From Zanthoxylum bungeanum (taxonomy: Eukaryota; Streptophyta; Magnoliopsida; Sapindales; Rutaceae): a DNA stretch of 64,000 bases. Positions 43,648 to 56,461 of this stretch are shown one piece after another. Each line of letters opens with the position of its first letter. The stretch's first letter is position 1. Both the position numbers and the translations under genes were made by a program. The notes beneath the pieces were generated by a model, which was given only the letters and a program-made list of their open reading frames with translations, did not search any database and was not told where the DNA came from. The DNA is taken from positions 1-64,000 of the forward strand of contig SKCR01031850.1 of assembly GCA_019454045.1 (NCBI GenBank), given 5' to 3'.

Positions 43648-44968
43648 TCTCCTGTAGTATTTCAGCTAACCAGGTATTATCTTCTAAACTCTTCTACTAC
43701 TGTTTAAGACATTGGGGACAATGTCTCATTTAGGTTTGGGGGAGAGAATTAGTTGATTAGTACCTTCTTTTTTAGTTGTGTGTTGTTTCTATTTTTAGTT
43801 CAAAATTTTTCGAAAAATACAAAAAAATTGAAAAAATTTCAAAAATTACAAAAAATATTTTGTGTTTTTGTATTTTTATTTTGACTAAAAAGGTTAAATT
43901 GGTAAGAGATAGCTGAGTAAGGAGTTTCCACTCCTGAGACGTATCTCAAACCTAATTCGAAACAAGTTAATTTTGTTTATTTCCTTTTGAATTATTTAAT
44001 TTGTAAATTCTCCATAAAATTGACTAAAATGAATCTTCATATGCTCAGTTGACAGATATTATCAACATACATGGTAACATACAGACATGAGCTAAAATTG
44101 AAAAGTTTGTAATATTCAGTGCTCTAGTTTAATTGGAGGAAGCATCTCAAAAAGCAATGGAGTAAAAAAAAAAAGAAAAAACTTCCGAGATCCGAGTTAT
44201 TAAGTCTGTAAGGGTGTTTTGACACCTAGTGCCCTAAAACCAACTGGTTTGGGAGTCATAGGCCCAAAGCTCGCTACATGGATCAAAGATGCTGCAAAAT
44301 ATATATATCTGAAGTCTGAGTAATTAAGTCCGTAGGGGTGTCTTAACACCTGGTGTGCCATAAAACCAACTGGTTTGGGAGCCACCGACCCAACACTCGC
44401 TACATAGATGGAAGATATTGTATATAAAAAAAATAGAAAAAAAATCAAAGAAAAAAATCAGAAAAATGAGAAAAATTATTCCATTGCTACCAAAAGGTGT
44501 TAAATCTGATAGAACTTTAGGACAAAAATATTACTCTCTTATCAACTGCACCTATGACTGTTGTGGGCAAAAATGAGTTATTTATATTTTGTTGGCTGTG
44601 TATATGAAGAATGGTAAAAATAATTGGAGAATTTACTTATTCTGTAATTTAGAATGAAACAAAACAACTATTGACTTGGAGTAGAAGTTTCACCTGATTA
44701 GTCACTAACTTCTTTATTCTATTTTCTCTTGTCTTTTTACTTTTGTGTGCATTAGTTTTATTATCTTTTTACTTTTGTAAAACGTTTATGGGTATCGTTG
44801 CTGTAAGCCCTCATGAGACTACAACTCGTCCACTAGGGACACCTAGGGTTTAAAGGCTTGTTGCATATGCTAAATGCAGCCGTGATCCCTACGAAAGTGG
44901 CTTAGTGTAATTTTATTTTTATTTTCTTGTTTTGCTCGAGGACTACCAAAATGTTAGGTTTGGGGGTG
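43648..44968 (+). other. Element 3 3' region with duplicated block and polypurine tracts
   Basis: Internal polypurine-like AGGTTTGGGGGAGAG near 43732, and two copies of the 'ATCCGAGTTATTAAGTCTGTA' block (about 44190-44285 and 44315-44410). The 'GTAAGCCCTCATGAGACTAC' stretch is near 44803, and GGTTTGGGGGTG ends at 44968, directly before the LTR. No gene; a minus-strand frame here is antisense to the repeat. Confidence 0.65.
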
Positions 44969-47070
44969 TGATGAGCAGAAAATATATCAATATTTACCGC
45001 CCATTTAACTTAATATTTTGTTTAGTTTCTCGAGTTTGATGAACGTTTTGATGTGTTTTAGTTTATTTTGCAAATAAAATAATATCGGGTCTCAATGAAA
45101 TCATTTAGGATGAAATATGGGTCAAATAAGGGCAATTATTGGACTTGATATTTTAATTTTGGAGATTGGAAACTTGAAAGGGCGTTTTGACGAAGTGCAG
45201 TTTTGGAAATTCCAGTTTTGCGTATCTGTCGTATTTTGCACATAACCTTTTACTCAGATATCGGATTGAGCTGATTCAAGTTCCAGATTAACGAAGACTC
45301 AAAGATCTACAACTATGAAAGACAAAATAATTTCGAATTCTGAAGATTTCATTCCCGAAATTGATGAACCATCCAGAAGTGTGTATTGTGTAATTATTAA
45401 AGTCACTTTCAATCATTTTCAAAGCAAAAAAAATAAATTAATAAAAAAAATAAAAATTATCAAATCATCACCAAATATGATAAGAGATTAGTGGAGCAAT
45501 TAATAATGGATTTCGTGGAGCAATTAGTGGAGTAATTAATAATTGATTTGGTGGATGATTTGATGGAGGCAAAATTTTGCCTATAAATACCAAGCCATTT
45601 CATTTGTAAAATCCATACTTTCTTCTAAGGAATTCCTTAAGAATACTAAGAAGATTGTATCTTGTTTGTTTATTTACAGCTTTCAGTATTAATTTTCGTT
45701 TTCGCACTTTTCTTTCTTTACTTTTCAGTTTTTACTTTCCGCAATTTACTTTTACGCACAAAATTTTCTTTATTTAATTTTCAGTTTTTACTTTTCAGTA
45801 ATGAGGAGGTAACTCCCCTTTGCTGGGGTAAAAGGTAAAACTTTTATTACTAATATTTAGATTAATCTCCCTTAATTATAATATATAAACTAGTTAAAAC
45901 CTGACTTAACGAGGATACCGCCATATTGTCGGTTGGTAATTATTTAAATTGGTTTTAACCTGACTAAACTGGATACCGCCTGATTGGTCGGTTGGTAATT
46001 AATTATTAATTGACTTAATCTGGATACCGCCTATATTGTTGGTTGGTAATTATATGCAAAGTTAATATATTATATTAAGGGAGATATCTAAAATAGAAGT
46101 AGTAAATGGATCATTTTACCTCAGCATTTTCTTTTATTGTAATTTTACTTTATTTACTTTTCAGCAATTTTTTTAGCAATTTACTTTTTAGCAATTTACT
46201 TTCAGCATTTACTTTTCAGCATTAATTTTCAGTATTTAATTTCAGCATTTACTTTCAGCATTTACTTTTCAGCATTAATTTTCAGTATTTTACTTTATGT
46301 CTTTTATTTTTTAAGTTTTTTTTTACTACCCGTAAATATGTGTCGTAACTAAGCCAATTATCTGGGGTTGTGATGAAATCCAATATCACCAGTTTATAAA
46401 GGGTTAAATTATAGTTTGGGTAATTTAAAGGTTTACTTATTAAGTCTTAAGCTTAATGCTTCTTGTTGTCTGATCACCAATAAGATTGATGTGGTAATCT
46501 AAAATGAACTAGACATAGGGATTTTAGGTTTCAGCCTTAGACTTAATAGCCCACGAACTTCCTTGAGGATAGATAACCCTTTAATAGATTTCCTTACAGG
46601 ATAGACATATACCTGTCGGGCGGGGGTAGCCATAATTGGAACTTAAACTTAATGAATCCAGATAATTTGGTTGACATAGACATATGGTTCAATTGGGTTA
46701 AACTGGGTATTTACGTCTGACCATCGACAAAGGCTTTTTCATAATTTAGTGTTCCAGGTTAGTAAACCGATTTATTACACAAACATAAAATAACCACTTC
46801 ATCTTTAAAATGATATTGGAAGAAATCACAACCCTAAATAGTTTTTAATATTGAATTTTCTTAAAACCTACTTTCGAACAATTTTATTTACTTATTTTTA
46901 AATTTAGAATCGTCACCATTTCAAATCAATCAAACAACCTGTTAGATACTAGTAATCATTTGACTTCATAAAATTAATAGATTAGATATTAAGTCCTCGT
47001 GGGATCGATATTTTTATACTACTTGAACGATACGTGCGCTTGCGTTATACGTGTGTGTTTACGCCGGTCA
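44969..47070 (+). repeat. 3' LTR of element 3
   Basis: Starts TGATGAGCAGAAAATATATC and ends ACGCCGGTCA before the TAACC duplication. TATAAAT at 45582-45588. Confidence 0.92.
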
Positions 47071-47075
47071 TAACC

Positions 47076-48449
47076 CTCAACGCATCGCGACGCCGACACA
47101 ATAATTCGGCCGCCATTTCCAGTAGACGCGGGCCGATTTTGAAGCCTATAAATTGAAGTTGATTTCAGTTGATTTTCTTCATACTTTCTTATGGGGAATT
47201 TCCTTAGAATATTAAGAAGAGAGTATCTTGTTTGTTAATTTCAGTTTCCTTGTATTTAATTTTTATTTTAAGTAATAAATCTTTTTTTGTTTTACTTAAA
47301 AGTATGAGTAGGTAATTTCTTTCTGCTAGGGTGAAGGTGAAACTTTTATTATTATAATTTATATTAATCTCTCTTATTTTATAATATATAAATTATCTTA
47401 AAACCTGACTTAATTGGATACCGTATTTATGGTTGGTTGGACTTAATTAAATTAATTTTAACCTGACTTAATTGGATACCGCCTTTATGATCGGTTGGAA
47501 TTAATTAAAATATGACTTAATCAAGATACCGCCTATATGGTCGGTTGGTAATATAATGCAAATTTATATATTATAATAAGAGAGATTTGTAGATTTGAAA
47601 TAATAAAAGTGGATCCCCAAACCCCAACATTTTATTTCATTGTTGTAATTTTTATCTTTTTAGTTTTCAATTTGTAGCATGATGTTTTATTTATTAATGT
47701 ATTTAGTATTCCTATATATGTGTCGTAACTAAATACGTTGTCTAGGGTTGTGATGAAAACCAATATCAATGATTTAATAAGTTGACTTTTCTTATGTCGT
47801 GTGTGGTGTATAGGTTCATTTATTGAGTATAGTTCTTAATTTTTCTAGTTAATTGGCCACCAATAAGATTGATTTGGTAAACTTAAAATGAACTTGGAAA
47901 ATTGATTTTAGGTTTAGCCGTAGACTCAATAGCTCACGATCTCACATTCACCTTAGAGATTTCATTTCAGGATAGGAATATACATGTCGGGCGTGGGTAG
48001 CCATAATTGGAACTTAAACTTAATGAATTCGAAGTTTCTTATTTAACATATGAATATAGTTAATTGGGTTACTCTGGGTGTTTGCATCTGACTATCGGAA
48101 GAGGCTTTTGCATATTTTCGTGTTCCTGGTTAATAAACTAGTACATTACACAAGTATAAAATAATCAACTCATCTTTAGAATGATATTGGTAGGATTCAC
48201 AACCGTGGATATTTTCATATCAATATTTAAAACTTAAAATCTACATTTTTTTTGTTTTATTTACTTGTTTTAGATAAAAAAAAAAAAAACACCATTCAAC
48301 TAAAAATCAAATCAATTAGATAGGGGTCGAAATTTAGTTTCATAAATTAATAGCATAAGTATTAAGTCCTCGTGGGATCGATACTTTTTATACTATTTCC
48401 ACCGTATAAGTGTTCGGGATAAACACGTCTTAGCTACTTTGCGCCAACA
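47076..48449 (+). repeat. Element 2 3' LTR (family A'), right part
   Basis: Continues the LTR begun at 36856. It shares with family A the 'GGATACCGCC...GGTTGG' units (about 47400-47560), 'TGTGTCGTAACTAA' and 'AAGTCCTCGTGGGATCGATA', and has its own TATAAATTGAAG near 47151. It ends near TTTGCGCCAACA at 48449, the boundary chosen because VOZ-like coding sequence starts directly after. The exact end is uncertain by a few bases. Confidence 0.75.
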
Positions 48450-48569
48450 ATGGACTGTTGAGTGTCTAATGCCACACGGGAGTGAATAAGCCCGTGACAT
48501 ATGGAAAAGATGTTGGTATCCGAGAATATAAAGGATCTGCAACTTCAAAGTCTCCATGGATTGCTCCTG
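48450..48569 (+). pseudogene. VOZ-like: VOZ-type transcription factor, exon fragment 1
   Basis: The frame reads GLLSV, a stop, then TYGKDVGIREYKGSATSKSP and WIAP, followed by a GTAAGT donor at 48570. It continues the VOZ reading frame across a 106-bp intron. The upstream exons are cut off by element 2. VOZ proteins are plant-specific DNA-binding regulators with a single zinc finger and a NAC-like region, acting in flowering and stress responses. The stop codon and the truncation mean this copy is not functional. Confidence 0.75.
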
Positions 48570-48675
48570 GTAAGTGGAATGTCGCTGCTTTATGTATTTT
48601 ATTTATGGTGGCAAATTGAGTTGGGAGAATAATTTCTTTAATCTTATATTCTGATTGCGGTTTATATGATCACAG
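48570..48675 (+). other. Retained intron of the VOZ-like gene
   Basis: GTAAGTGG at the start and TATGATCACAG at the end. The codon split across it (G|AG) gives Glu in the conserved PEL, so the intron is authentic. Its presence shows a DNA-level copy of the gene, not a retrocopy. Confidence 0.7.
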
Positions 48676-48950
48676 AGCTCTTTGATATTTCAGTTCTCGA
48701 GGGTGAAACAATTGAGGAGTGGCTATTTTTTGATAAGCCTCTAAGAGCATTTGAGAGTGGAAAGAGAAAGCAGAGGTCATTACCAGATTACTGTGGACGT
48801 GGTTGGCTTGATTCAAGGAAGCAAGTGATGAATGAGTTTGGAGGCTTGAAGAGATCATTCTACGTGGATCCACAACCATCGAATCATTTCGAGTGGCTGC
48901 TTTATGAGTATGAGATCAATAAGTGTGATGTTTATACCTTGTATATGTAA
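48676..48950 (+). pseudogene. VOZ-like: VOZ-type transcription factor, exon fragment 2
   Basis: Open for 91 codons: [20 protein letters not shown], then [40 protein letters not shown] and [20 protein letters not shown], ending [11 protein letters not shown] and a stop. This is the highly conserved VOZ DNA-binding/dimerisation region. The family normally continues after the Cys with a Leu-rich segment, which is absent here; the next recognisable piece lies 11.9 kb away at 60869. The gene is thus split by nested retrotransposons and truncated at both ends. Confidence 0.88.
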
Positions 48951-48982
48951 GAGCGAAGCGAGGTTTATTGCTATACCTATAA

Positions 48983-49889
48983 TGTTGGTGACTATGATAT
49001 TGTTAAACTCGCAGGTCATAAAGAGTACGGATTAGCCCACGAGAGACTAACCGGATAATAAAGGAGAACAATGAGAATGATTTAAGGCCACAATACAACC
49101 ATTGAAAGGTTTGACCTTAAAGCTGTTTCAATTCGGAATGGTCCTTACTGATACCAGAATAATATCCACGCTTAAAAAAAGGATTCACATGTCTTATAAT
49201 ACAATATATGCAATGACTATTTATATATCACACGACACAATCATAATAATTCCAAAACAACATTTAGATATATCATTCATTGGCCTGGCACCGTGGAAGC
49301 CTGGCCGAATATGGCCACCATCGGCCGGATATAGATCATGGAATTTTATATCCGGCTGGACTTGATGAAAATCTAACCGGATATACTGTAAAAGACAGCA
49401 ATGCAGAATCATGCATGTAACAAATAACTGAGACGTGACATGCTTAAAACCAGTAACATGCTAAGGTCATGAACAATATTAACAACGAAATTACAACGAC
49501 ACCATGAAATAATGGGTATTGATAAAGCAATAGGAAAAAAATGACACACGCAACTGTTTCCAAGTGGTACATGGAGTTGTATCCCAAGAGCAGACCATAC
49601 TACCATCCATTCAAAATCGGCTATGGAGTTTACATATGGTTTTCCATCCTATGTACTACAGGTAAGCGAGTACACGATCAGATGTAGCCAGTTTATATGG
49701 CTGAAATTAATTTATGACAGATGCATATGCTGCTAGATATACAAGATGTCCGGCCGGAGATACTGTGTCAAAACAGTAGCTGCGGAATTAAAGTTTAAGG
49801 ACCCTCAAATCTTATCTTAGATTTAACTCGGTTCTGAGAACACGTCTAAGAGTTTTAGGTTGATTGTTGGGTTTATTTACTGGAGAAAG
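48983..49889 (-). repeat. Tat-like LTR E, left part
   Basis: Diverged relative of the C LTR. The match includes TTTAAGGCC, 'AATTCGGAATGGTCC' (49131) and 'GTGGTACATGGAGTTGTATC' (49563) against the corresponding C1 text at 15223-15290 and 16553-16575. It is interrupted at 49889 by Copia element D and resumes at 60306. The left end near 48983 (TGTTGGTGAC) is approximate, and no clean target duplication was found. Confidence 0.6.
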
Positions 49890-50504
49890 TGTTAGGGTTT
49901 GTGCTCTGAGCGCCAATTTTATTATGTATTTCCTTGTAAATACTATTATATGTTGCCGAGAGCTTCAATGGAGCAACAAAAGGCTTGTGTTCAAGGGAGC
50001 ACAAATTTGATGAAATTGAAAAATTAGGGTTCATGACCAATTCCAAATTTGGGGCTTTTCATATATGTTGTGTATTTGGATGTTTATATGATGCATATAA
50101 ATTTTCATGTTAATTGGATTACATTTGGATGTGTTTTGAGACATGAAATGACAAAAGGCACAAAATGCCCACCATTGGGAGCATTCGGCCAAGGAGTTAG
50201 ATTTTGGGGATTTTGGTGCTTTTGGTGTTTTGAACATGCTTAGTTCATCTTAGAAATGATTTAGAATCATTCAAAATTGATTTGATCAATTTCGGATTAA
50301 AATGGACAAAAATACCAAGTAAGGGTAATTTGGTAAATTCACTTAAATATGATTTATTGAATTTTATTTCATAATTTGATTATTGGAATATTAAATAAAT
50401 ATGTTTATTTAATTAATCCGAGAAAAAGTTTTGAAATCAAAAATTTTGATTTTCCCGCTTCCGCTGCGTTACCGGATTCTACCCCTAGAAAAACTCCTAC
50501 AAAA

Positions 50505-50516
50505 TGGTATCAGAGC
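50505..50516 (+). other. Primer-binding site of element D
   Basis: TGGTATCAGAGC, the standard plant Copia site complementary to initiator tRNA-Met, three bases after the LTR end. The same site is at 63876. Confidence 0.85.
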
Positions 50517-51070
50517 GAGTTTGATTCTAGGCCCCCTAAAATGATTAGCTTTAATTAAATCAATGTTTAATCATGTTTTCTTGACTTTATGCATGCTTAT
50601 TATAATCTAATTTGGTTAGATTTAGGGTGTATGACACTTAGCGGAAAATCCCTAATTAATAAGGTTTTAATATAATTATGTATTTTATGCATGTTATGTG
50701 GTCCGTCTTGTCAATACGGATTATGAATACTTCTCTGTGACTACATCCGAGACCGTGCCTCTGCTGTGAGGGTGTAGCAGATAGAGATTTATTTATACCG
50801 GATGTATATCAGATACTAGGTAAATTCAAGTAAAAGCGGAATTCTGAACGTGCCCTAGCTGTCAGGATTACGTAAGTAACTTGAGTTTATCATTGACGAG
50901 TTTAACCTTGGTACGTCTCCTTGCGGGCCTGCCTTCGCAGCGACAACGAGAAACGACCAGGACCGGAAACCCATGAGTCATTAGTGAATGATTGACAAAT
51001 GAGTTGTCTACCTGATGAATATACGTAGGCGAGACCGTGCCTCTGCTAGGAGCCGAAATATATTCACGGG
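50517..51070 (+). other. Element D leader remnant
   Basis: Matches 63889-64000 at its start ('CCTAAAATGATTAGC', 'GCATGCTTATTA'). Two blocks share 'GAGACCGTGCCTCTGCT' (50749 and 51030). No Gag frame is recognised. It is cut at 51070 by element C2. Confidence 0.5.
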
Positions 51071-53604
51071 TGTAGGCACTGCATTTTTGGATACCAGCCC
51101 GATGATGAGCCTCGTACGGAGGCACTACCTTTTAAGTTGTGGAAGTCGTGGACAACGGTCGTCGGAAGGGAAAAGTCAAGAATTGGCATTTTGTCGGATT
51201 TGATTCGCTTGTTTAGCTTCGGGTTTGCTCGTCGTATTTCCGTTTCAAAATCATCCCCCGCCCAAAACCCTATCCTCGCTCTCTAACTTTTCATGCATGT
51301 GTCCCTTCAACTTCCATGCAAACCCTAAACCTTTTGCCACCTTTCACATAAGCCATGCAAATCCATCCATCTTTCCTTCATTTTCCAAATTATTAAATAA
51401 CATATACCCCACGTCCAATTAACAAATAACAAAAGCCCTCCCCCACGTAAATGACTCACACGCCCAACACCAACATTTCACAAAAAATTAATTTGATAAA
51501 CCTCACATGCACACATAAACCAAACGCAACAAGACAAATTAAGCCACAAATTTCCTCCACCAACGTGAACAACTCAACTAATTCAACAAAACCAATTAAT
51601 TAACACCACTCTTTTCACATTAAATATTGCCCCCCTAATAAATTATCTCTCTAACCCTCCACCGAATAGCATTTAATTGCCTCTCTCCCCCACTCATTAT
51701 AAAATGAAACCAAACACCACCTTGCACCCCCAACCAGAAACCATGCACGTGAAATATACATAAACCCTAAAAGAATTGCCTCACACAAATAGCACACTCA
51801 CATCCTTCCACACAAGTGCCCATCACGTCCCCACTATACTCACATAACACAAGCCCAGCTTGCCGAGCAGCCCCTTACACGCCTAGCAATTCACTCACTC
51901 AGCCCCTTTACAATAAAGCAACACACCGCCACGCTTAGCCATCCCCACGAAACCAATTTGCACACACAAATAAGCCACGTCCCACAAGCCAAGCATCAAC
52001 AAAAAAACACCTAACCCTCATCAGCCCACCACATCTTTATTCCTTCAACACGTACGCACACATAGCTACATTACCACATCACAAACAGACAGCCCACAAA
52101 GCACTCAAACTCACGAAACCAAGCCTTTGATTCACGCCCAAATCGCCAGCAACTCACCCCCGTAAACAGCCCTCTTGTTCACGTCACACAGCAACAAATA
52201 TAGAAGCTCATTCATGCCAAATCAGACCCTCATTACAGCCAATATTCACGCTAAAACTGCACCCAATAAGCCTCCATCATCCAGCAGCAAACTGCAGCCC
52301 CTGAACATTCCTTTTAGTCTTCACTGCACAGCCCCCTAACACGCCAAATACAACCCACATTCTGCCTCCTTTGTCCACACCAAACACACTTACAAAACAA
52401 CCTCTAAATTGCCCAAACCTGCCTCACTTCAGCCCTAATTCACTGCTAACTACTAAGCCAAAAACCACGATCAGAAACACCTCGAAACGGAATAAAAACG
52501 GCGACTCGAACAGCGAAACGATGAGGCAAAATGCCAAATCAGTGAACCAAGAGGAGTTGAGGAGCATCAACCCTTCCGACGACCAAATATCGCACTTCCG
52601 AGAGACGACAAAAAAGGTTAGACCTGAGGGCACCTATTTATTTATCATCGTTTATTTTTAGTTAATTTGTTATTTTTATTCGCATGAATTAATGAATTAG
52701 AGAGCATGTAATTTATTTTATTCGTATGGATTAGTGAATTAAGAGGCATGTAATTTATTTTATTCGTATGAAATAATGACTTAGGAAATATGTGTAGCAT
52801 GAATATTTATTTTGATATGTTGTTTGGAATTTGTTTACATGAAATAATGATTTAGAAAATGTGTTTTATGGTATCTAGCATGAATAATTAATTAGCATGT
52901 TATTTAATTTAAGTTATGTAAATTAGTAACTTGGAAAAACATGTAATTTACTTTTCTTTGCATGAGAATAATGACTTAATATGTGATGTGATTTCGGGTG
53001 AATGGAATATGTGATCTTGCTTGTGGTATATTGGATGGAAACCCGGACATAAATTCCATAGCCGAATCCGAATGGACGGTATTATGGTTTGCACTCGGGA
53101 TACAATGCCCCGTACCACTTGAAGGATACATGTATTTTATTTCATCCAAACTTGTATTCGAGCATGATTAGGCCATTAGGAAATTGTTTTATTTTTAGCA
53201 TGATTTAATTATTTTATTTCGCAATAGGAGTTTGATTATGTTTAAATCGTATTTCATTTAATATACTTTTGTGTGATGCCGAATGTTTGTCGTAATGAAA
53301 AGTTTACTGTTAAAGCATGCAAACCTAGAATTTAGACTACTTTGACCAACATGTATGTTGAGTAGACTTGGTTAATATTGCACAAATCCATTCATTACAA
53401 ACGACATAAGTAAGGGACCATTCTGAACCCAACGGTTTGAGGTCTTCCCTTGCGAGGGGTGAGTGCGGCCTTAAATCATTTTCCCGGTTCACACCGGGTG
53501 GCGACTCTATTATTCTCTGGTTTAGTCCCCCGTGGGCTACTCCGTACTCCCAACTAGGCCCTGAGTCTAGAACAACATGCGTCACCCAGTTTCTGTGTCC
53601 TACA
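51071..53604 (+). repeat. LTR of Tat-like element C2 (5' LTR)
   Basis: Starts TGTAGGCACTGCATTTTTGG and shares 'CCGATGATGAG' and 'GGAGGCACTACCTTTT' with C1 in the opposite orientation. It ends GTGTCCTACA before the primer site. The stretch 51240-52480 is very C-rich on this strand, and frames in it are not genes. Confidence 0.85.
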
Positions 53605-54600
53605 GTATGGCGACTCCACTGGGATAGAGAATTGGCCCCGAAATAATATCTTGTAATGTTTGTGATTTGTGCTTTAATTAATCATACCTACTGTGGGTTT
53701 AAGGAGTTTAATTAAAGGCATTTTTAAGGCTAGGTAATGGTTTGGTGTCTTCCTTCACTCACTACCTTTCTATAAGGAAAAGCTGTGAAGGCACCTAGAG
53801 TTGATGTCTTCCTTCATTCACTACCTTTCTATGAGGAAAAGCTGTGAAGGCACCCAGATAATCATTACTTGTAGCTCGTTGTGACAGACTAGTTTGGAGG
53901 ACTCGTTGTTTATTCCTGACACCAAGCGATAAGAGCCTAAGGGGCTTGGGTATTTCAGTGAGCCTCGCTCCACCCTCCCTCTGGGGAATCTACAACGGGA
54001 AGTCCATTCGACAGTTAGTCACACACCATATCTCGTTGGCACGTACCGTAAGGTATAAAAAAGGTGCGTTCACTTGGTCGCTTGCACCCTTGAGTGGGGA
54101 GTCCTAGTTGTGAACAATACTTCGTCGGCGAGAGCCTTTGTTTACACTCCTGAAATCTACACATGAACCTTAGTTTTGTGACCCTTAGAAATAATTTATT
54201 TATGCTTGTATTTGGGACCATTGTCATTTGGAATCAGTTGGACTTTTTGTCAAGAGACATAAACTTGTTGGGCCATTTAAACAGGGACAAGTTCATGTCC
54301 TTTGACAATTTGGCCAAAAGCTTCTAAAATGTCAATGAGCCATTTTGTGTTTGGGCCTCTTATCATTAGAAGTTGTTTAGTCATATCATCGCATAGTGTA
54401 AACTTGTTGGGCCTTTTCAACTGGGACAAGTTTGCACCGCGCAATAGTATGATTGAATACTTTAAAATGATAACGAGCCAATTAGGGTAAATTCTTTTAT
54501 GAGCTTATTTATTCCATACATTGCACGCATCTCATGCATACACACATCATGTTAACCCTTTGTGTCTTGAAAGCCATCATAGATTCATGTTGGGTTAGGG
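53605..54600 (+). other. C2 primer site and leader
   Basis: TGGCGACTCCACTGGGA at 53608-53624 is the primer site. The leader after it matches C1 4100-5121 and 14946-15067 in reverse. It runs through 'GGTAATGGTTTGGTGTCTTC' without a break, which defines the empty site for Copia B1. A unit of about 55 bp with 'TTCACTCACTACCTTTCTA' occurs twice (53753-53860). Confidence 0.8.
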
Positions 54601-54635
54601 AAGAAGGAAGACTTGTCAGAAGACCATCAGCCAAC

Positions 54636-54863
54636 ATGAGTATATTTGACAAAAATATTCAACCCTGGTACCATGATATTCAACGGTATCTGGAACGCAG
54701 AGAACTCCCAGAAGAAACAAGCAGAAAAGACAGAATGGCCATTCAGAAATTGGGAAACGGGGCAGCGAAACTGTCAGACTTGGAAAGGAATGAGTTCACC
54801 GAGCCAATTAATGTTGTATTTTGCCCGAGGAAGAGAAGACCGAGCAGTCACCAAGGGAATTAG
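54636..54863 (+). pseudogene. C2 pol scrap (RNase H-integrase linker)
   Basis: Frame reads MSIFDKNIQPWYHDIQRYLE, then RRELPEETSRKDRMAIQKLG and LERNEFTEPINVVFCP. The W-Y-x-D-I-x-x-Y-L pattern is that of Tat/Ogre pol before the integrase zinc finger. Gag, present in C1, is absent: the leader joins this scrap directly near 54610. Acceptor-like T-rich tracts (TTTGTTTTTACAG near 54940 and TTTGTGTTCGCAG near 55101) follow, as in C1. Confidence 0.55.
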
Positions 54864-56029
54864 CAGAAAACCTAACCCAACAGGATAAGAAATTCATCCA
54901 TGCATACACGTAACTTGCATCCCCTGTTTTGTTTTTACAGATTTCAAACAAAAGAGAACCAGCAGGGGGCGACCAGAGACATATGGCGCCAAGGAGCACA
55001 ATGAGGATCCAACCCATCACGAAAAGGAAGTACCTCTACACTTGCATACTTACACATCACACTCACATGTTTTCATTCTATTGTTTTGTTTGTGTTCGCA
55101 GGTCTCAAAGAAGGAAAGAGAAAGCGAAAGAATACAAGCAAGTTCAAAGCATATAAAATAATACCAGCAATATTCAGAAATGAACCCCTGGGGGCGAAGC
55201 CCCAAACTACCAGCAATTGAAAAGAGGAATGTCAGAGAAAGAGAAGTCTTTGATGGTTAGGCATATGTCCGATGATGAAATTGTTTGCTATAGGGAGAAA
55301 CCTTAGAAACGATAAGTGCGAGACGTGCTCTCATTCGGTATTCTGAATGGATTGATCTCGGCTAGACTCTTGAGCACTGGATCACAGGATCTCAACAGTA
55401 GAAGCCTGAGTAGTTGGCAAGATGACTAGTTGAAGAGATGATGGATCAGTGAATGACTGTTTGCCTGGATGTCCACCCTGGTTTACTTATGCTACGATAT
55501 ATGATATGGTTGAAAATAAAGAAAAAGTCTCTCCTATGAAAAAAGAAAGAGAAAAATGGGCTGCCTATAACCGATAAGCGTGAAGCTACCCATGGGCGAG
55601 TATTAGGACCACCATGAGGAGAAATGCTACCTTAAAGGGTAGGCGTGTCAAAAAAAAAAGAAAAAAGAAAAAGAAAAAAGAAAGTCCAAAATGAAAAGAA
55701 AGAAAAAAAAAAGAGACAAAAAAAAAGTAGACCATATCATGTTGAGTATGACGAAGTAATCACAGAGCGTGATCCAGACATCTAGGTTGGTTAGACCCAC
55801 TGGTCCGATTCTCCGAGACGAAATCATCGAGTTGGCTTACTTAAGGACTAAGCTGCGAAAGAGCCATGGCACACACACACTTGGAGTCTAGCTCAGATCA
55901 TTCACTCAGACGGTCGGATTTGAGTTGTATCGAGTACTTTGAAGGTTCTCAGGTTTCGACGCAAAGCATTCATTGAGGACAAAAGTATGTCCAGCTATCA
56001 AGATTCTCTCATGAGAGGCAATATGACTT
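54864..56029 (+). other. C2 3' internal region, no gene
   Basis: Shares short blocks with C1 2250-2420 (the acceptor-like tract and an AAGAAAGAGAGAAA-type purine run). An A/G-only stretch of about 90 bp lies at 55647-55735. No coding evidence. Confidence 0.5.
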
Positions 56030-56461
56030 TCTGGGGGCGAGACCCACAACTCAGTTTAGGGAACAAGACCCTCAACTCTATTCAAAACCGGGAAAAAGAC
56101 CCACAACTCAACAAATTAGGAACAAGACCCACAATTCAGGGAACAAGACCCTCAACAAAATTTAGGGAACAAGACCCTCAACACAATTCAGGGAACAAGA
56201 CCCTCAGCTCAAAACGGGAACAAGACCCACAACTCAGGGAACAAGACCCTCAACACAACTCAGTTCAGGGAACAGGACCCTCAGCTCAATTCAGATCGGG
56301 AACAAGACCCTCAGCTCAACGCAATTCAGGGAACAAGACCCTCACCACAATTCAGTTCAGGGAACAAGACCCTAATCACAATCCAGATCGGGAACAAGAC
56401 CCACAACTCAGTTCAGGGAACAAAACCCTCAACAAAATTCAGGGAACAAGACCCTCAACAC
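56030..56461. repeat. C2 minisatellite ('GGGAACAAGACCCTCAAC')
   Basis: About 17 units of 20-30 bp with a constant 'GGGAACAAGACCC(T/A)CA' and a variable 'ACTCAATTCA' spacer. It holds the same place in C2 as minisatellites 1 and 2 in C1, but is unrelated to them in sequence. The 175-codon frame through it is only the repeat. C2 ends abruptly here against a D-type LTR. Confidence 0.82.

Larger units (their letters stand above)
37171..47070 (+). mobile_element. Athila-type element 3 with CRP and LOG cargo, TSD TAACC
   Basis: A 9.9-kb insertion with LTRs at 37171-39233 and 44969-47070. The TSD TAACC is at 37166-37170 and 47071-47075. Order: LTR, primer site, gag, protease, a deletion removing RT, RNase H and the integrase core, the integrase tail, CRP3, LOG3, polypurine tract, LTR. 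By eye the LTRs differ by about 3%. Gag and protease are frame-broken, while both cargo genes are intact. It sits in the 3' LTR of element 2. Confidence 0.94.

Noticed and set aside
51225..52661. C-rich + strand frames resembling proline/asparagine-rich proteins
   Set aside because: They lie in the C2 LTR, are composition-driven and are not kept in C1.
55647..55735. A/G-only stretch as a polypurine tract
   Set aside because: Not followed by an LTR start; more likely simple-sequence DNA.
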